Shown here: piece by piece, positions 1 to 6,669 of the stretch
Position numbering within the stretch: position 1 is the stretch's first letter
Layout of the letters: each line of letters opens with the position of its first letter
Assembly (NCBI GenBank): GCA_032595685.2
Contig: CP159373.1
Location: forward strand, 1,819,001 to 1,883,000
DNA: 64,000 nt
DNA from: Candidatus Electrothrix aestuarii
Lineage (GTDB): Bacteria; Desulfobacterota; Desulfobulbia; Desulfobulbales; Desulfobulbaceae
Direction: 5' to 3'
Program-made: the position numbers and the translations under genes
The notes under the pieces: model-generated
The model's input: the letters and a program-made list of their open reading frames with translations, nothing else
What the model was told of the DNA's origin: nothing
The model's database searches: none

Positions 1-22
1 TGGACAGGACGCAAGTTCTGAA

Positions 23-56
23 AGGGTCACCCATTCGGGTGGCCCTTTTTTATTTT
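23..56 (+). terminator. Rho-independent terminator
   Basis: A 10-bp stem (23-32 with 37-46, one G-T pair) with a 4-nt loop is followed by a T-rich tract to 56. It presumably ends a gene that lies left of the window. Confidence 0.8.
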
Positions 57-377
57 GAAATTTTCTCCCGCGCAAGGTATCGCCTTTCCTTCACTTGTAT
101 CACGAGTCGATCACTGTTTCCTTCCTCTGCTTTTCTGATCAAAGTTTCCAAGCTTCCGGTAGATATCTTTTGATATCTTTTTCTTCTCCTTGCTTTCCCG
201 GACCTGTCAAAAGAAGATTTTTTTGATTTCTTATGGTTGGTAATGAATGAGAGATTTTATTGCGGCCCAAGGGAATATGTAGATCCTGAGAATATGACTT
301 ATTGTTATATTGTTGTTTCTTCGTATTAGTTGTTGACATTGCGGTTGTGATGCTTTCTCATGAGAGATGAAAATTAG
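57..377. other. Intergenic stretch, no supported gene
   Basis: No convincing gene is seen here. A minus-strand open frame of 66 codons (139-339) has no ribosome binding site, no recognisable domain and a composition typical of chance translation. The region is AT-rich and may hold promoter sequence for a neighbour, but nothing specific can be assigned. Confidence 0.4.
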
Positions 378-542
378 ATCATCTTGACTGCGAACGGGCC
401 GCTGACCCTGGTCGGTTTTGCCGGTTCTGCTTTGAGTAGCCTGGACCTGACCGTGAATGACTTTGACGAGCTGCGGGATATGATCCGTAATGACTACTCC
501 GGCAGGTTGGTGGATGTGTTGTATGTGGAATCAGGGACCTGA
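378..542 (+). pseudogene. Gene 3'-end remnant
   Basis: This open frame of 54 codons begins directly after a stop and has no start codon with a ribosome binding site. It reads as a well-behaved protein tail (LTLVGFAGSALSSLDLTV, then NDFDELRDMIRNDYSG and VDVLYVESGT), with normal codon use and higher GC than the flanks. It looks like the C-terminal end of a larger protein whose 5' part is gone. The family is not recognised. The tandem repeat starts 21 bp after its stop. Confidence 0.4.
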
Positions 543-563
543 TTGCCTGAATGGTGTTTGGTT

Positions 564-725
564 AAGGTCAGTAGGGATCTTGTTATGAAGGTCAGTACTG
601 ACCTTGACCTGAAGGTAAGCGGGGATTTTTACCCCAAGGTAGGTAGGGATCTTTACCATAAGGTCAGTAGGGACTTTGATACGAAGATCAGTACTGACCT
701 CTGGTTTAAGGTCAACGGTGATGCT
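564..725 (+). repeat. 24-bp degenerate tandem repeat, about 7 units
   Basis: Seven units start with AAGGTCAGTAGGGAT-like sequence at 564, 588, 612, 636, 660, 684 and 708, and most units are exactly 24 bp. The period is a multiple of three, so the frame 543-728 stays open and would encode KVSRDL.. octapeptides (61 aa from a TTG start). No good ribosome binding site precedes it, so translation is doubtful. Positions 588-605 form a perfect 18-bp palindrome, and unit six (684-701) is nearly palindromic too. Several sites could therefore fold into hairpins or bind a dimeric protein. Confidence 0.75.
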
Positions 726-934
726 TGAGGAAGGTTGTCGGTGAGCTTGATCGGGGAATTGATGCTACCGTTTGGATGCGGTCCCAATGGCCTTCCTATT
801 CCTCTATACTTCTAAGTAATAAATTTGTATCTATTTGTTATTTATAGGTTTGGTCTCGGTCGCGCCGGGGGGAGCGCTTTTAAAGAAGCAGGCTGGGCAC
901 GTTTCTTCCATCTAAATTTCAAATGGAGAGAACA

Positions 935-2332
935 ATGAAATATTGTTTCATATCATATTTATTGGTCTCGTTGTTTTTCCCATTTTTCACACTGCTGACA
1001 CCCAGTATTACAACTGCACAGCAATCTGAAAAAGATACTGTTATTTCTGGACGGGTAATGCAGTCTGAAAACAGTTCTCCTGTCCAGGGTGCACTCGTAA
1101 GCGCAACAGATGCTCAAGGTTATACGCGGGTTGTTGAGACAGAGGGAAATGGTAATTACAGTATGGATAGCTTGACTCCCCAGAAATATAGCGTGACGGC
1201 TTCCGCTGATGGATACATTGAAGTGGCGAAAGAAATTATTCTGTCGGCGGCAGAGCATAAAACAGACCTTGATTTTTCTCTGTCCAAATGGGGTAGCATT
1301 TCCGGGGCAGTCTTCAAAGAAGATGGAAAAACTCCTGTGGTTGATGTGCTTGTTTTTGCAACAAGTGATAATGGTAAAATGTCTACCGCAAGAACTGGAG
1401 GGAACGGGAGGTTTAGGATTGACCATGTGTTCAACGACACTTACTCGGTAACTGTTGTGCATGATCAATACGCATTCTCAGAAAAACAGGTTGCTATACA
1501 AAATGGACTGGATTTTACAGGGCTGAAGTTGACCGCCTTGCCGGGGAAAATTTATGGAACAGTAAAGGATAAGACGACAGGGAGGGCAATCCATCATGCC
1601 GAACTCACGGCAAGAAGAACAAATATAGAAATTGATCGGATAACACAGCCCATTCAGATAACAGTCTCTTCAGAAAAAGATGGCAGTTACGTAATTGAAG
1701 GCTTAGGGACCGGTAAATTTAACGTACAGGTTGTTGGCAAAGGATTTGGAACTGTTGTTGAGAATATTACCCTCCAAAAAGGACAGCTGCAAGTCAAGCG
1801 GGATTTCGAGTTATCTGCTGGAGGTGCTGTATCAGGACATATAACAGGCAGAAGTTCCAGAGAACCTTTTGAAGTTAGCATGATAGATCCAAACGGGAAC
1901 CTGCTGAAACCTGAACAAGTAGCAGTTCATTCTGATAGTACGTATATTGTTAAGGGATTGGCCTCCGGGTATTATACGATTATGTATAAACAGGGAGATG
2001 CGCTGAGTGTGAGACGTGATATTTCTGTTTCGGCAGGCAAGATTACGGAGGGTATTGATCTGGTGATCGAAAAGCATGCCGGTTCCATCAGCGGTCATGT
2101 TTACTCCACACCAAATAATCAGCCGATTTCCGGGGCAATAATCATTGCAGGATCAGATACGTCAGGAAATTACAGTACAAGTGGAAATGACGGCAGCTAT
2201 ACAATCAACGGATTGGCACCCGGATTGTATGATTTGACGGTAACACATCATCAGGAGATAAAAAAAGATAAGGTAAGGATAGAAAAGAACAAGCCAGCCG
2301 AGACGATCGACTTTACCATGACAGCAAAGTAG
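935..2332 (+). CDS. Secreted protein with carboxypeptidase-regulatory-like (CarboxypepD_reg) repeats
   Basis: The product has 465 residues from the ATG at 935, chosen because GGAG lies 6 nt upstream; an in-frame ATG at 923 has no such site. An N-terminal signal peptide (KYCFISYLLVSLFFPFF...) ends near TTAQQ. The rest is a string of about five beta-sandwich repeats of roughly 80-90 residues. Each has the pattern I-S-G-x-V....P-V-x-G-A-x-V.....G-x-Y-x-[IM]-x-x-L..G.Y-x-[VL]-T-V typical of CarboxypepD_reg/Cna-B-like folds. No enzyme domain is present, so it is probably a periplasmic or surface structural or adhesive protein. Seven base pairs separate it from the next gene, with which it probably forms an operon. 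Confidence 0.75.
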   Translation: MKYCFISYLLVSLFFPFFTLLTPSITTAQQSEKDTVISGRVMQSENSSPVQGALVSATDAQGYTRVVETEGNGNYSMDSLTPQKYSVTASADGYIEVAKEIILSAAEHKTDLDFSLSKWGSISGAVFKEDGKTPVVDVLVFATSDNGKMSTARTGGNGRFRIDHVFNDTYSVTVVHDQYAFSEKQVAIQNGLDFTGLKLTALPGKIYGTVKDKTTGRAIHHAELTARRTNIEIDRITQPIQITVSSEKDGSYVIEGLGTGKFNVQVVGKGFGTVVENITLQKGQLQVKRDFELSAGGAVSGHITGRSSREPFEVSMIDPNGNLLKPEQVAVHSDSTYIVKGLASGYYTIMYKQGDALSVRRDISVSAGKITEGIDLVIEKHAGSISGHVYSTPNNQPISGAIIIAGSDTSGNYSTSGNDGSYTINGLAPGLYDLTVTHHQEIKKDKVRIEKNKPAETIDFTMTAK

Positions 2333-2346
2333 GAGGCGACAATACC

Positions 2347-3039
2347 ATGTGTGCAAATATGTTAAAGATGTCTAATTTTTTCGTTGTTGTCATCTTAGTA
2401 TTATCGCTAGCCTTTCCTCAGCAGTTATTTTCTCAGAGCGGTTTGTCATGCCCTCCTTGTACCGCAGAACAAAATGCATTGCAACAAGCACAGCAACGAC
2501 TACAGCGTGCAAGCAATGTTGTGCGTGATGCCGAGCAAAATGTTCGTGATGCAACTGATGCTTTGAGAAGGGCACTTAAAAAGGTTGCTATATTGACTGC
2601 ATTAGTAGGTGTTTTATGCAGTACCGTCATGTTTGTTTCTCCTTGTATAATAACATTGAAAAAGTTGTCTGATGCTCTAGACGACGTGAATAATGATAAA
2701 ATACCAAAGAGGAAACAAGCAATTGAAGAATTAGAAGCTGCTCAAAAAGAGTATAAAGAAGCAAAAAAAGCAGTTGAGAATGCTCGAAGAAATTTACAAG
2801 CATGTCAGGCACGAGCTAATCCCGGTGAGTGCAAGAAATGCGAGAACGGAAAAGTGACTAATTCTGCAGGATATTGTGACACTGGCTCAGGATGTACCAA
2901 TGATTATTGCGATGGCGGTGTATGTAAAAAAGGCATTTATACCTGTAACGATTGTCAGGAGTGTTCTTCCAACGCTTGTAAAGATATTCCGGTAAATTGT
3001 CCTATAAGTCCAGTCGTGCCAGACCCTTGCTGTATATAA
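2347..3039 (+). CDS. Secreted coiled-coil, Cys-rich protein of unknown function
   Basis: The product has 230 residues; AGGAGG sits about 11 nt before the ATG. A signal peptide (about residues 8-30, FFVVVILVLSLAFPQQLFSQ) is followed by CPPC. Next comes a predicted coiled coil rich in Gln, Ala and Arg (about 40-75), a hydrophobic segment (about 80-105) that may cross a membrane, a second charged coiled coil (about 110-150), and a Cys-rich tail with about 17 cysteines (CKKC, CNDCQEC, CCI). The tail resembles small secreted Cys-rich modules seen with calcium- or metal-binding repeats, but no family is recognised. Its position right behind the CarboxypepD_reg protein suggests a joint surface function. 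Confidence 0.7.
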   Translation: MCANMLKMSNFFVVVILVLSLAFPQQLFSQSGLSCPPCTAEQNALQQAQQRLQRASNVVRDAEQNVRDATDALRRALKKVAILTALVGVLCSTVMFVSPCIITLKKLSDALDDVNNDKIPKRKQAIEELEAAQKEYKEAKKAVENARRNLQACQARANPGECKKCENGKVTNSAGYCDTGSGCTNDYCDGGVCKKGIYTCNDCQECSSNACKDIPVNCPISPVVPDPCCI

Positions 3040-3426
3040 TCTAAGTTTGATTTTACATTTTCTCCAACCCGTCGGCAATAGCGAGAGCCAGAATGTTTCT
3101 TCAAAATATCGTTACGTAGTCTAAATTTGTTCTGCCAAGATGAGGAATAATGAAAGGATCGAATCAACCCGTAATACACCGTTTCCCCAGCCTCCCTTCA
3201 CCTCCTGACCACCCCAAAAGGTACCGCCTAAAAGCCTCTTCGCTCCCTCAGTTGTTCAATGCGTCATCCCGCAAGAGCCACCGGCATCACCTGCGGCAGA
3301 AATACCCATCGAATCCGGAGCCACCTACCATTCGAGAATCAGCAGGCCCGGCCTTGGATAAAATAACTCCATTCTTTTTGTGAACAAACGCAGTACACCA
3401 ACAACCATTATTCTTTGGAGGTACGT
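3040..3426. other. Intergenic stretch upstream of the RiPP-like locus
   Basis: This stretch holds no convincing gene. An open frame at 3150-3383 is Pro-, Ser- and Arg-rich and looks like chance translation, although GAGGA lies just before its ATG. A TAAAAT box near 3359-3364 could be a -10 element for the gene at 3427, but no good -35 at 16-18 bp is seen. The GGAGG at 3417-3421 is the ribosome binding site of that gene. Confidence 0.4.
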
Positions 3427-4245
3427 ATGAGTTCAGAAGAAACGTCATTCCCTATTATTCAAGTTGCAGTCGGTGAAAGTTTTGAAATTCACCTCTATTC
3501 ACGAGGTGGATCGACTGGTTACCTTTGGTATCTGTCTGAGATGCCCAAGGGTGTGGTGCTGGTTTCCACAGCAGAAACACCTGTTGGTCCATCCATGCCG
3601 GGCAGTCAGACCCGCCAGACCTTTACCTTTGTCGCCACGGCAGAGATGAAAGGTCCCTTGTCCTTTGAGTTGCTTCGGATCTGGATGCCGACAGAACCCG
3701 CAGATACACGGAGCTATGTGGTCATTGCCGATGCAGCTGACGCGGAAAGCCTTGAGGCCAGAATGACGGCAGAGGCTGGTTCCGCCCGTTTTCTTCGACC
3801 GGAGTCCTTCAGGGCTGCTATGTCTCCGGTTCCCCCTTACGGTGTCCCTTATCCTGGACTCAAAGCAGATGAGTGTTGTAAGGATTCAGGTATCCATCCT
3901 CTCTATGGATTTCCACCGCCGACCTTGCCCGGAGGCCAGTATCTGGAATCCGTTGTTGAGAGTACCAACAACTGCCGGGTGAAATACGGGGTGCCGTGGG
4001 GCGTGACCGATCCTGATAATTGTGTTTTGAAGTACGGTTTTCCGGGCGGTTGCTGCGATAAACCTGGACCGGTTCTTCCGCTGTACGGCTTTCCGCCTGA
4101 TTCTCCGGTTGAAATAATTAAGGCGGATGATGATGCCAACTGCGTGGTGAAATACGGTATGCCGCATGGTGTCGGCAAAGATGATGAGAACTGTAACTTG
4201 AAATACGGTATGCCCAAGCCTAAACCGGATTGTAAAAAATGCTGA
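3427..4245 (+). CDS. Putative RiPP precursor: I42 (chagasin-like) inhibitor domain plus seven XYG core motifs
   Basis: The product has 272 residues from the ATG at 3427; GGAGG lies 5 nt upstream, and the in-frame TTG at 3415 falls inside that site. Residues 1-110 resemble the inhibitor I42/chagasin fold: GGSTGYLW at 27-34 matches the NPTTGY-type loop, GSQTRQTFTF at 59-68 and LLRIW at 82-86 match the later strands and loop. Residues 133-272 are low-complexity, rich in Cys, Pro and Gly. They hold seven Tyr-Gly motifs at residues 138, 160, 187, 203, 220, 243 and 260, each followed by [VFM]-P and preceded by P, L or K. No signal peptide is seen. Such repeated XYG motifs are the known target of PlpX-type radical SAM spliceases, and the next gene is a radical SAM/SPASM protein. 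Precursor status is inferred from motif and context. Confidence 0.75.
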   Translation: MSSEETSFPIIQVAVGESFEIHLYSRGGSTGYLWYLSEMPKGVVLVSTAETPVGPSMPGSQTRQTFTFVATAEMKGPLSFELLRIWMPTEPADTRSYVVIADAADAESLEARMTAEAGSARFLRPESFRAAMSPVPPYGVPYPGLKADECCKDSGIHPLYGFPPPTLPGGQYLESVVESTNNCRVKYGVPWGVTDPDNCVLKYGFPGGCCDKPGPVLPLYGFPPDSPVEIIKADDDANCVVKYGMPHGVGKDDENCNLKYGMPKPKPDCKKC

Positions 4246-4267
4246 TGAATTGGTGGTAGGTGATGTT

Positions 4268-4297
4268 AGGCGGTGCAATGTTCTGCATCGCCTTTTT
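4268..4297 (+). terminator. Hairpin terminator or attenuator between precursor and radical SAM gene
   Basis: A 10-bp stem (4268-4277 with 4284-4293, one G-T pair) with a 6-nt loop is followed by TTTT. Placed between a precursor-like gene and its presumed maturase, it would let more precursor than enzyme be made. The downstream gene could be read through or have its own promoter. Confidence 0.75.
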
Positions 4298-4332
4298 GAT
4301 AGCATATTGATTTTACGTAGAGGATGACTGTT

Positions 4333-5805
4333 ATGGATTTTACCCCTGTTACAGGTGTATGGGAAATAACTATGGGCTGCAATATGCGCTGTAAGCATTG
4401 CGGCTCAAGCTGCACAAGCCCGCTGGAAGATGAGCTGACAACAGAAGAAGCCCTGGCTCTCTGTGATGATATTGCCGACTTGGGACTCAAATGGATAACT
4501 TTGTCCGGCGGTGAACCCCTGATCAGAAGAGATTGGCCTCAGCTCGTGGAACGGCTACGCAGTAAGGGGGTAATACCGAATATTATCACCAATGGCTGGA
4601 TGTGTGATGAACAGGCTGTCCTACGGGCCAAAGAGGCCGGAGTGGGCACCTTTGCCATCAGTCTGGACGGTTTGCCTGATACCCATGATTATATGCGGAA
4701 ACAAGGTTCGTTCGAGAGAACAGCCAGGGCGTTTCAGTTGATGGCTGAAAACGATATTTCTTCAGGAGCGATCACCACAGTCAGCACAAAGAATATGCCG
4801 GAACTGCCTGCGCTGAAAGAAAAACTGCTGGAACTGGGAGTGCGTTACTGGCAGTTGCAGATAGGTCTGCCTATGGGCAACTTTGAGCATACACCGCAGA
4901 TGATTATGTCCCCTGAAGATGTTGACCAGGTGATTGATTTTATCTATTCCGCAGCCGATGATGACCGCATCACTATTTACCCTGCGGATTGCATTGGTTA
5001 TTACAGTCATAAAGAGCTGGCCTCAAGACAGAAGGCACATAAGGCTGCTTCGCCTCCAGTCTGGCGGGGATGCAATGCAGGAAAGCGCAGTTTCGGCATT
5101 CTCCATAATGGTGAAATACTCGGTTGCACCTCAATCCGTAACAGAGAATTTATTGAAGGCAGTATCCGGGAAAGACCACTCCGAGAAATCTGGGAGGATG
5201 AAAAGAGTTTTCTGTGGAGCAGAACCCTGAAAAAAGAAGAGCTGGAAGGGCAGTGTAAGACCTGCCAGTACGGTGACCTTTGCCTGGGCGGCTGCCCCAA
5301 TACCCGATTGACTATGACAGGTAGGATTCATTCGGAGAATGCATTCTGTTCCTATAATGTGGCCTTAAAGAAAACACAGCGCATCATAGGACCAATTGAT
5401 AGTGTAGCTGAACTTCTTGAAACGGCCCGTAACTTGGTGATGAAGGGAGAGTTCCAGCTCGCAGCCTTGTCCCTTGAGCGGGCACTGGAAATAGAGCCTG
5501 AAAATATTGATGTGCTACAATTGTATGGTTATGTCAGTTTCTCACTGAATAATTTGAAGGAATGCAGAGATGCCAATCAGCAGGTGCTGAAGATTGATAC
5601 CGACAATGTATATGCTAACAAAGGGATGGGTTTGGCCCTGCATCGCTTAGGAGATTCGGACGCAGGTATTCGCTATTTGCAGAAGGCTGTTGCTCTGGCA
5701 CCGGAGGGTGATAGAGACCCGTATAATGATCTTGCCGCTGTGTATATGGAAATAGGCCAGCGCGATAAGGCGGAAGCCCTGATGAAAGAGGCGAATCTTT
5801 TGTAA
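4333..5805 (+). CDS. Radical SAM/SPASM peptide maturase with TPR tail
   Basis: The product has 490 residues from the ATG at 4333, preferred because AGAGG lies 9 nt upstream; the in-frame ATG at 4324 abuts that site. The radical SAM core has CNMRCKHC (C16, C20, C23) and SGGEP (58-62). The SPASM domain is complete: C-x12-G-x4-C (C247, C265), then C-x2-C-x5-C-x3-C (C308-C321) and C339, enough to bind two auxiliary [4Fe-4S] clusters. About residues 355-490 are TPR-like helices (ALSLERALEIEPENIDVLQ, AGIRYLQKAVALAPEG), probably for binding protein. Neither a PlpY-like small partner nor a transporter or protease is next to it. By analogy with XYG spliceases it may act on the seven YG motifs of the upstream protein. 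The family assignment is sure; the reaction is inferred. Confidence 0.85.
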   Translation: MDFTPVTGVWEITMGCNMRCKHCGSSCTSPLEDELTTEEALALCDDIADLGLKWITLSGGEPLIRRDWPQLVERLRSKGVIPNIITNGWMCDEQAVLRAKEAGVGTFAISLDGLPDTHDYMRKQGSFERTARAFQLMAENDISSGAITTVSTKNMPELPALKEKLLELGVRYWQLQIGLPMGNFEHTPQMIMSPEDVDQVIDFIYSAADDDRITIYPADCIGYYSHKELASRQKAHKAASPPVWRGCNAGKRSFGILHNGEILGCTSIRNREFIEGSIRERPLREIWEDEKSFLWSRTLKKEELEGQCKTCQYGDLCLGGCPNTRLTMTGRIHSENAFCSYNVALKKTQRIIGPIDSVAELLETARNLVMKGEFQLAALSLERALEIEPENIDVLQLYGYVSFSLNNLKECRDANQQVLKIDTDNVYANKGMGLALHRLGDSDAGIRYLQKAVALAPEGDRDPYNDLAAVYMEIGQRDKAEALMKEANLL

Positions 5806-5822
5806 CCTCAAGTTGTATCCAC

Positions 5823-5858
5823 AGAGAGATTGTCGCCGGACAATCTCTCTTTCTTTTT
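5823..5858 (+). terminator. Strong rho-independent terminator
   Basis: A perfect 12-bp stem (5823-5834 with 5839-5850) with a GCCG loop is followed by TTCTTTTT. It closes the radical SAM transcription unit and could also work for the minus-strand antitoxin gene. Confidence 0.85.
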
Positions 5859-5904
5859 GCAATATTTTCAAACCGGTTGAACAGCTCACCCACCGGAGAG
5901 GCGG

Positions 5905-6183
5905 TTAAACAATAGCAATCTTACAGCCCAAGGCTTCAACCACTTTTTTCACAGTGTCGAATTTCGGTGAGCTACCTTCAGACAGAGCTTTGTAAAGATT
6001 TTGCCTGCCAAGTTTTGTTTTTTGGGCAATTTCAGTCATGCCTTTCGCCTTAGCAATATCACCCAATGCGCGTTGAAAGCCTTCAACACCATTTTCTTCC
6101 AACATAATCTGAAGATATTCTTTCATCATTTCTGGGCTGTCAAGATATTCGCTTGCGTCCCACTTGCTTGTAATAACTTTCAT
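5905..6183 (-). CDS. Antitoxin, XRE-type HTH (COG3636-like addiction module antidote)
   Basis: The product has 92 residues. The N-terminus (SKWDASEYLDSPEMMKEYLQIML) and the HTH core (TEIAQKTKLGRQNLYKALSE, about 50-70), followed by PKFDTVKKVVEALG, match the small antidote family paired with RelE/HigB-like killers. It should neutralise the upstream toxin by direct binding and repress the operon. It starts 2 bp after the toxin stop, so the order is toxin first, as in HigBA-type modules. Confidence 0.85.
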   Translation of the reverse strand: MKVITSKWDASEYLDSPEMMKEYLQIMLEENGVEGFQRALGDIAKAKGMTEIAQKTKLGRQNLYKALSEGSSPKFDTVKKVVEALGCKIAIV

Positions 6184-6185
6184 TT

Positions 6186-6485
6186 TTATTGCTCCAGTTT
6201 GTCCATAATCGTTATAGCCCTGGCAATATCCTGTTTCTGTGATGATTTATCACCGCCGCACAGCAGCAATATAATTTTTTCACCTTTAATTGTGTAATAA
6301 ACACGATAGCCTGAGCCGAAGAAAAATCGTAATTCAAACAAATTCTGACCGACCGATTTCACATCACCGAAATTACCGTATTCAACACGGTAAAGCCTTG
6401 CCATAATACGGTTAACGACCGTTTTGTCTTTCAACTTGTTCAGCCAGCTGTCAAAGACATTTGTTTTCTCAATTTTGTATTTCAT
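6186..6485 (-). CDS. RelE/ParE-superfamily toxin (COG3657-like addiction module killer)
   Basis: The product has 99 residues. The pattern FDSWLNKLKDK..NRIMARLYRVEYGNFGDVKSVGQNLFELRFFFGSGYRVYYTIKG and LLLCGGDKSSQKQDIARA is typical of the RelE/HigB fold in the killer-protein subfamily, including the C-terminal GGDKSSQ motif. Members usually cleave mRNA at the ribosome. An inverted repeat lies right upstream of the start. The module is complete and shows no frameshift, so it is probably functional. Confidence 0.85.
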   Translation of the reverse strand: MKYKIEKTNVFDSWLNKLKDKTVVNRIMARLYRVEYGNFGDVKSVGQNLFELRFFFGSGYRVYYTIKGEKIILLLCGGDKSSQKQDIARAITIMDKLEQ

Positions 6486-6491
6486 GAGCGT

Positions 6492-6513
6492 ATTGTCTTA
6501 TTTGTAGGACAAT
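6492..6513 (-). promoter_or_regulatory. Inverted repeat, candidate operator of the toxin-antitoxin operon
   Basis: ATTGTC (6492-6497) and GACAAT (6508-6513) form an inverted repeat that extends to nine bases per arm with one mismatch. It lies 6-28 bp upstream of the toxin start, where an XRE-type antitoxin would be expected to bind for autorepression. Confidence 0.55.
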
Positions 6514-6669
6514 GGGTCAAGCTGAATTTTAGAAAATTCTTCAAAAATTCCTTCTACCACTCTATACCTCTTGACTTGTCAGCCAATCCCTTCTAAGTAT
6601 CTTTTTTGCAGTTTCAAACGAGTATCATTCCTCCCCAAAAAAATAGAAAAAGAAGGTAGATAAATTTCC

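Noticed and set aside
139-339. Minus-strand frame of 66 codons
   Set aside because: No ribosome binding site, no domain and composition typical of chance translation.
564-725. CRISPR array
   Set aside because: The units are contiguous 24-bp repeats without unique spacers, and no cas gene is in the window. The same holds for 50550-50801.
3150-3383. Plus-strand frame of 77 codons before the RiPP-like precursor
   Set aside because: A weak GAGGA precedes the ATG, but the product is a Pro/Ser/Arg-rich string with no fold-like pattern.
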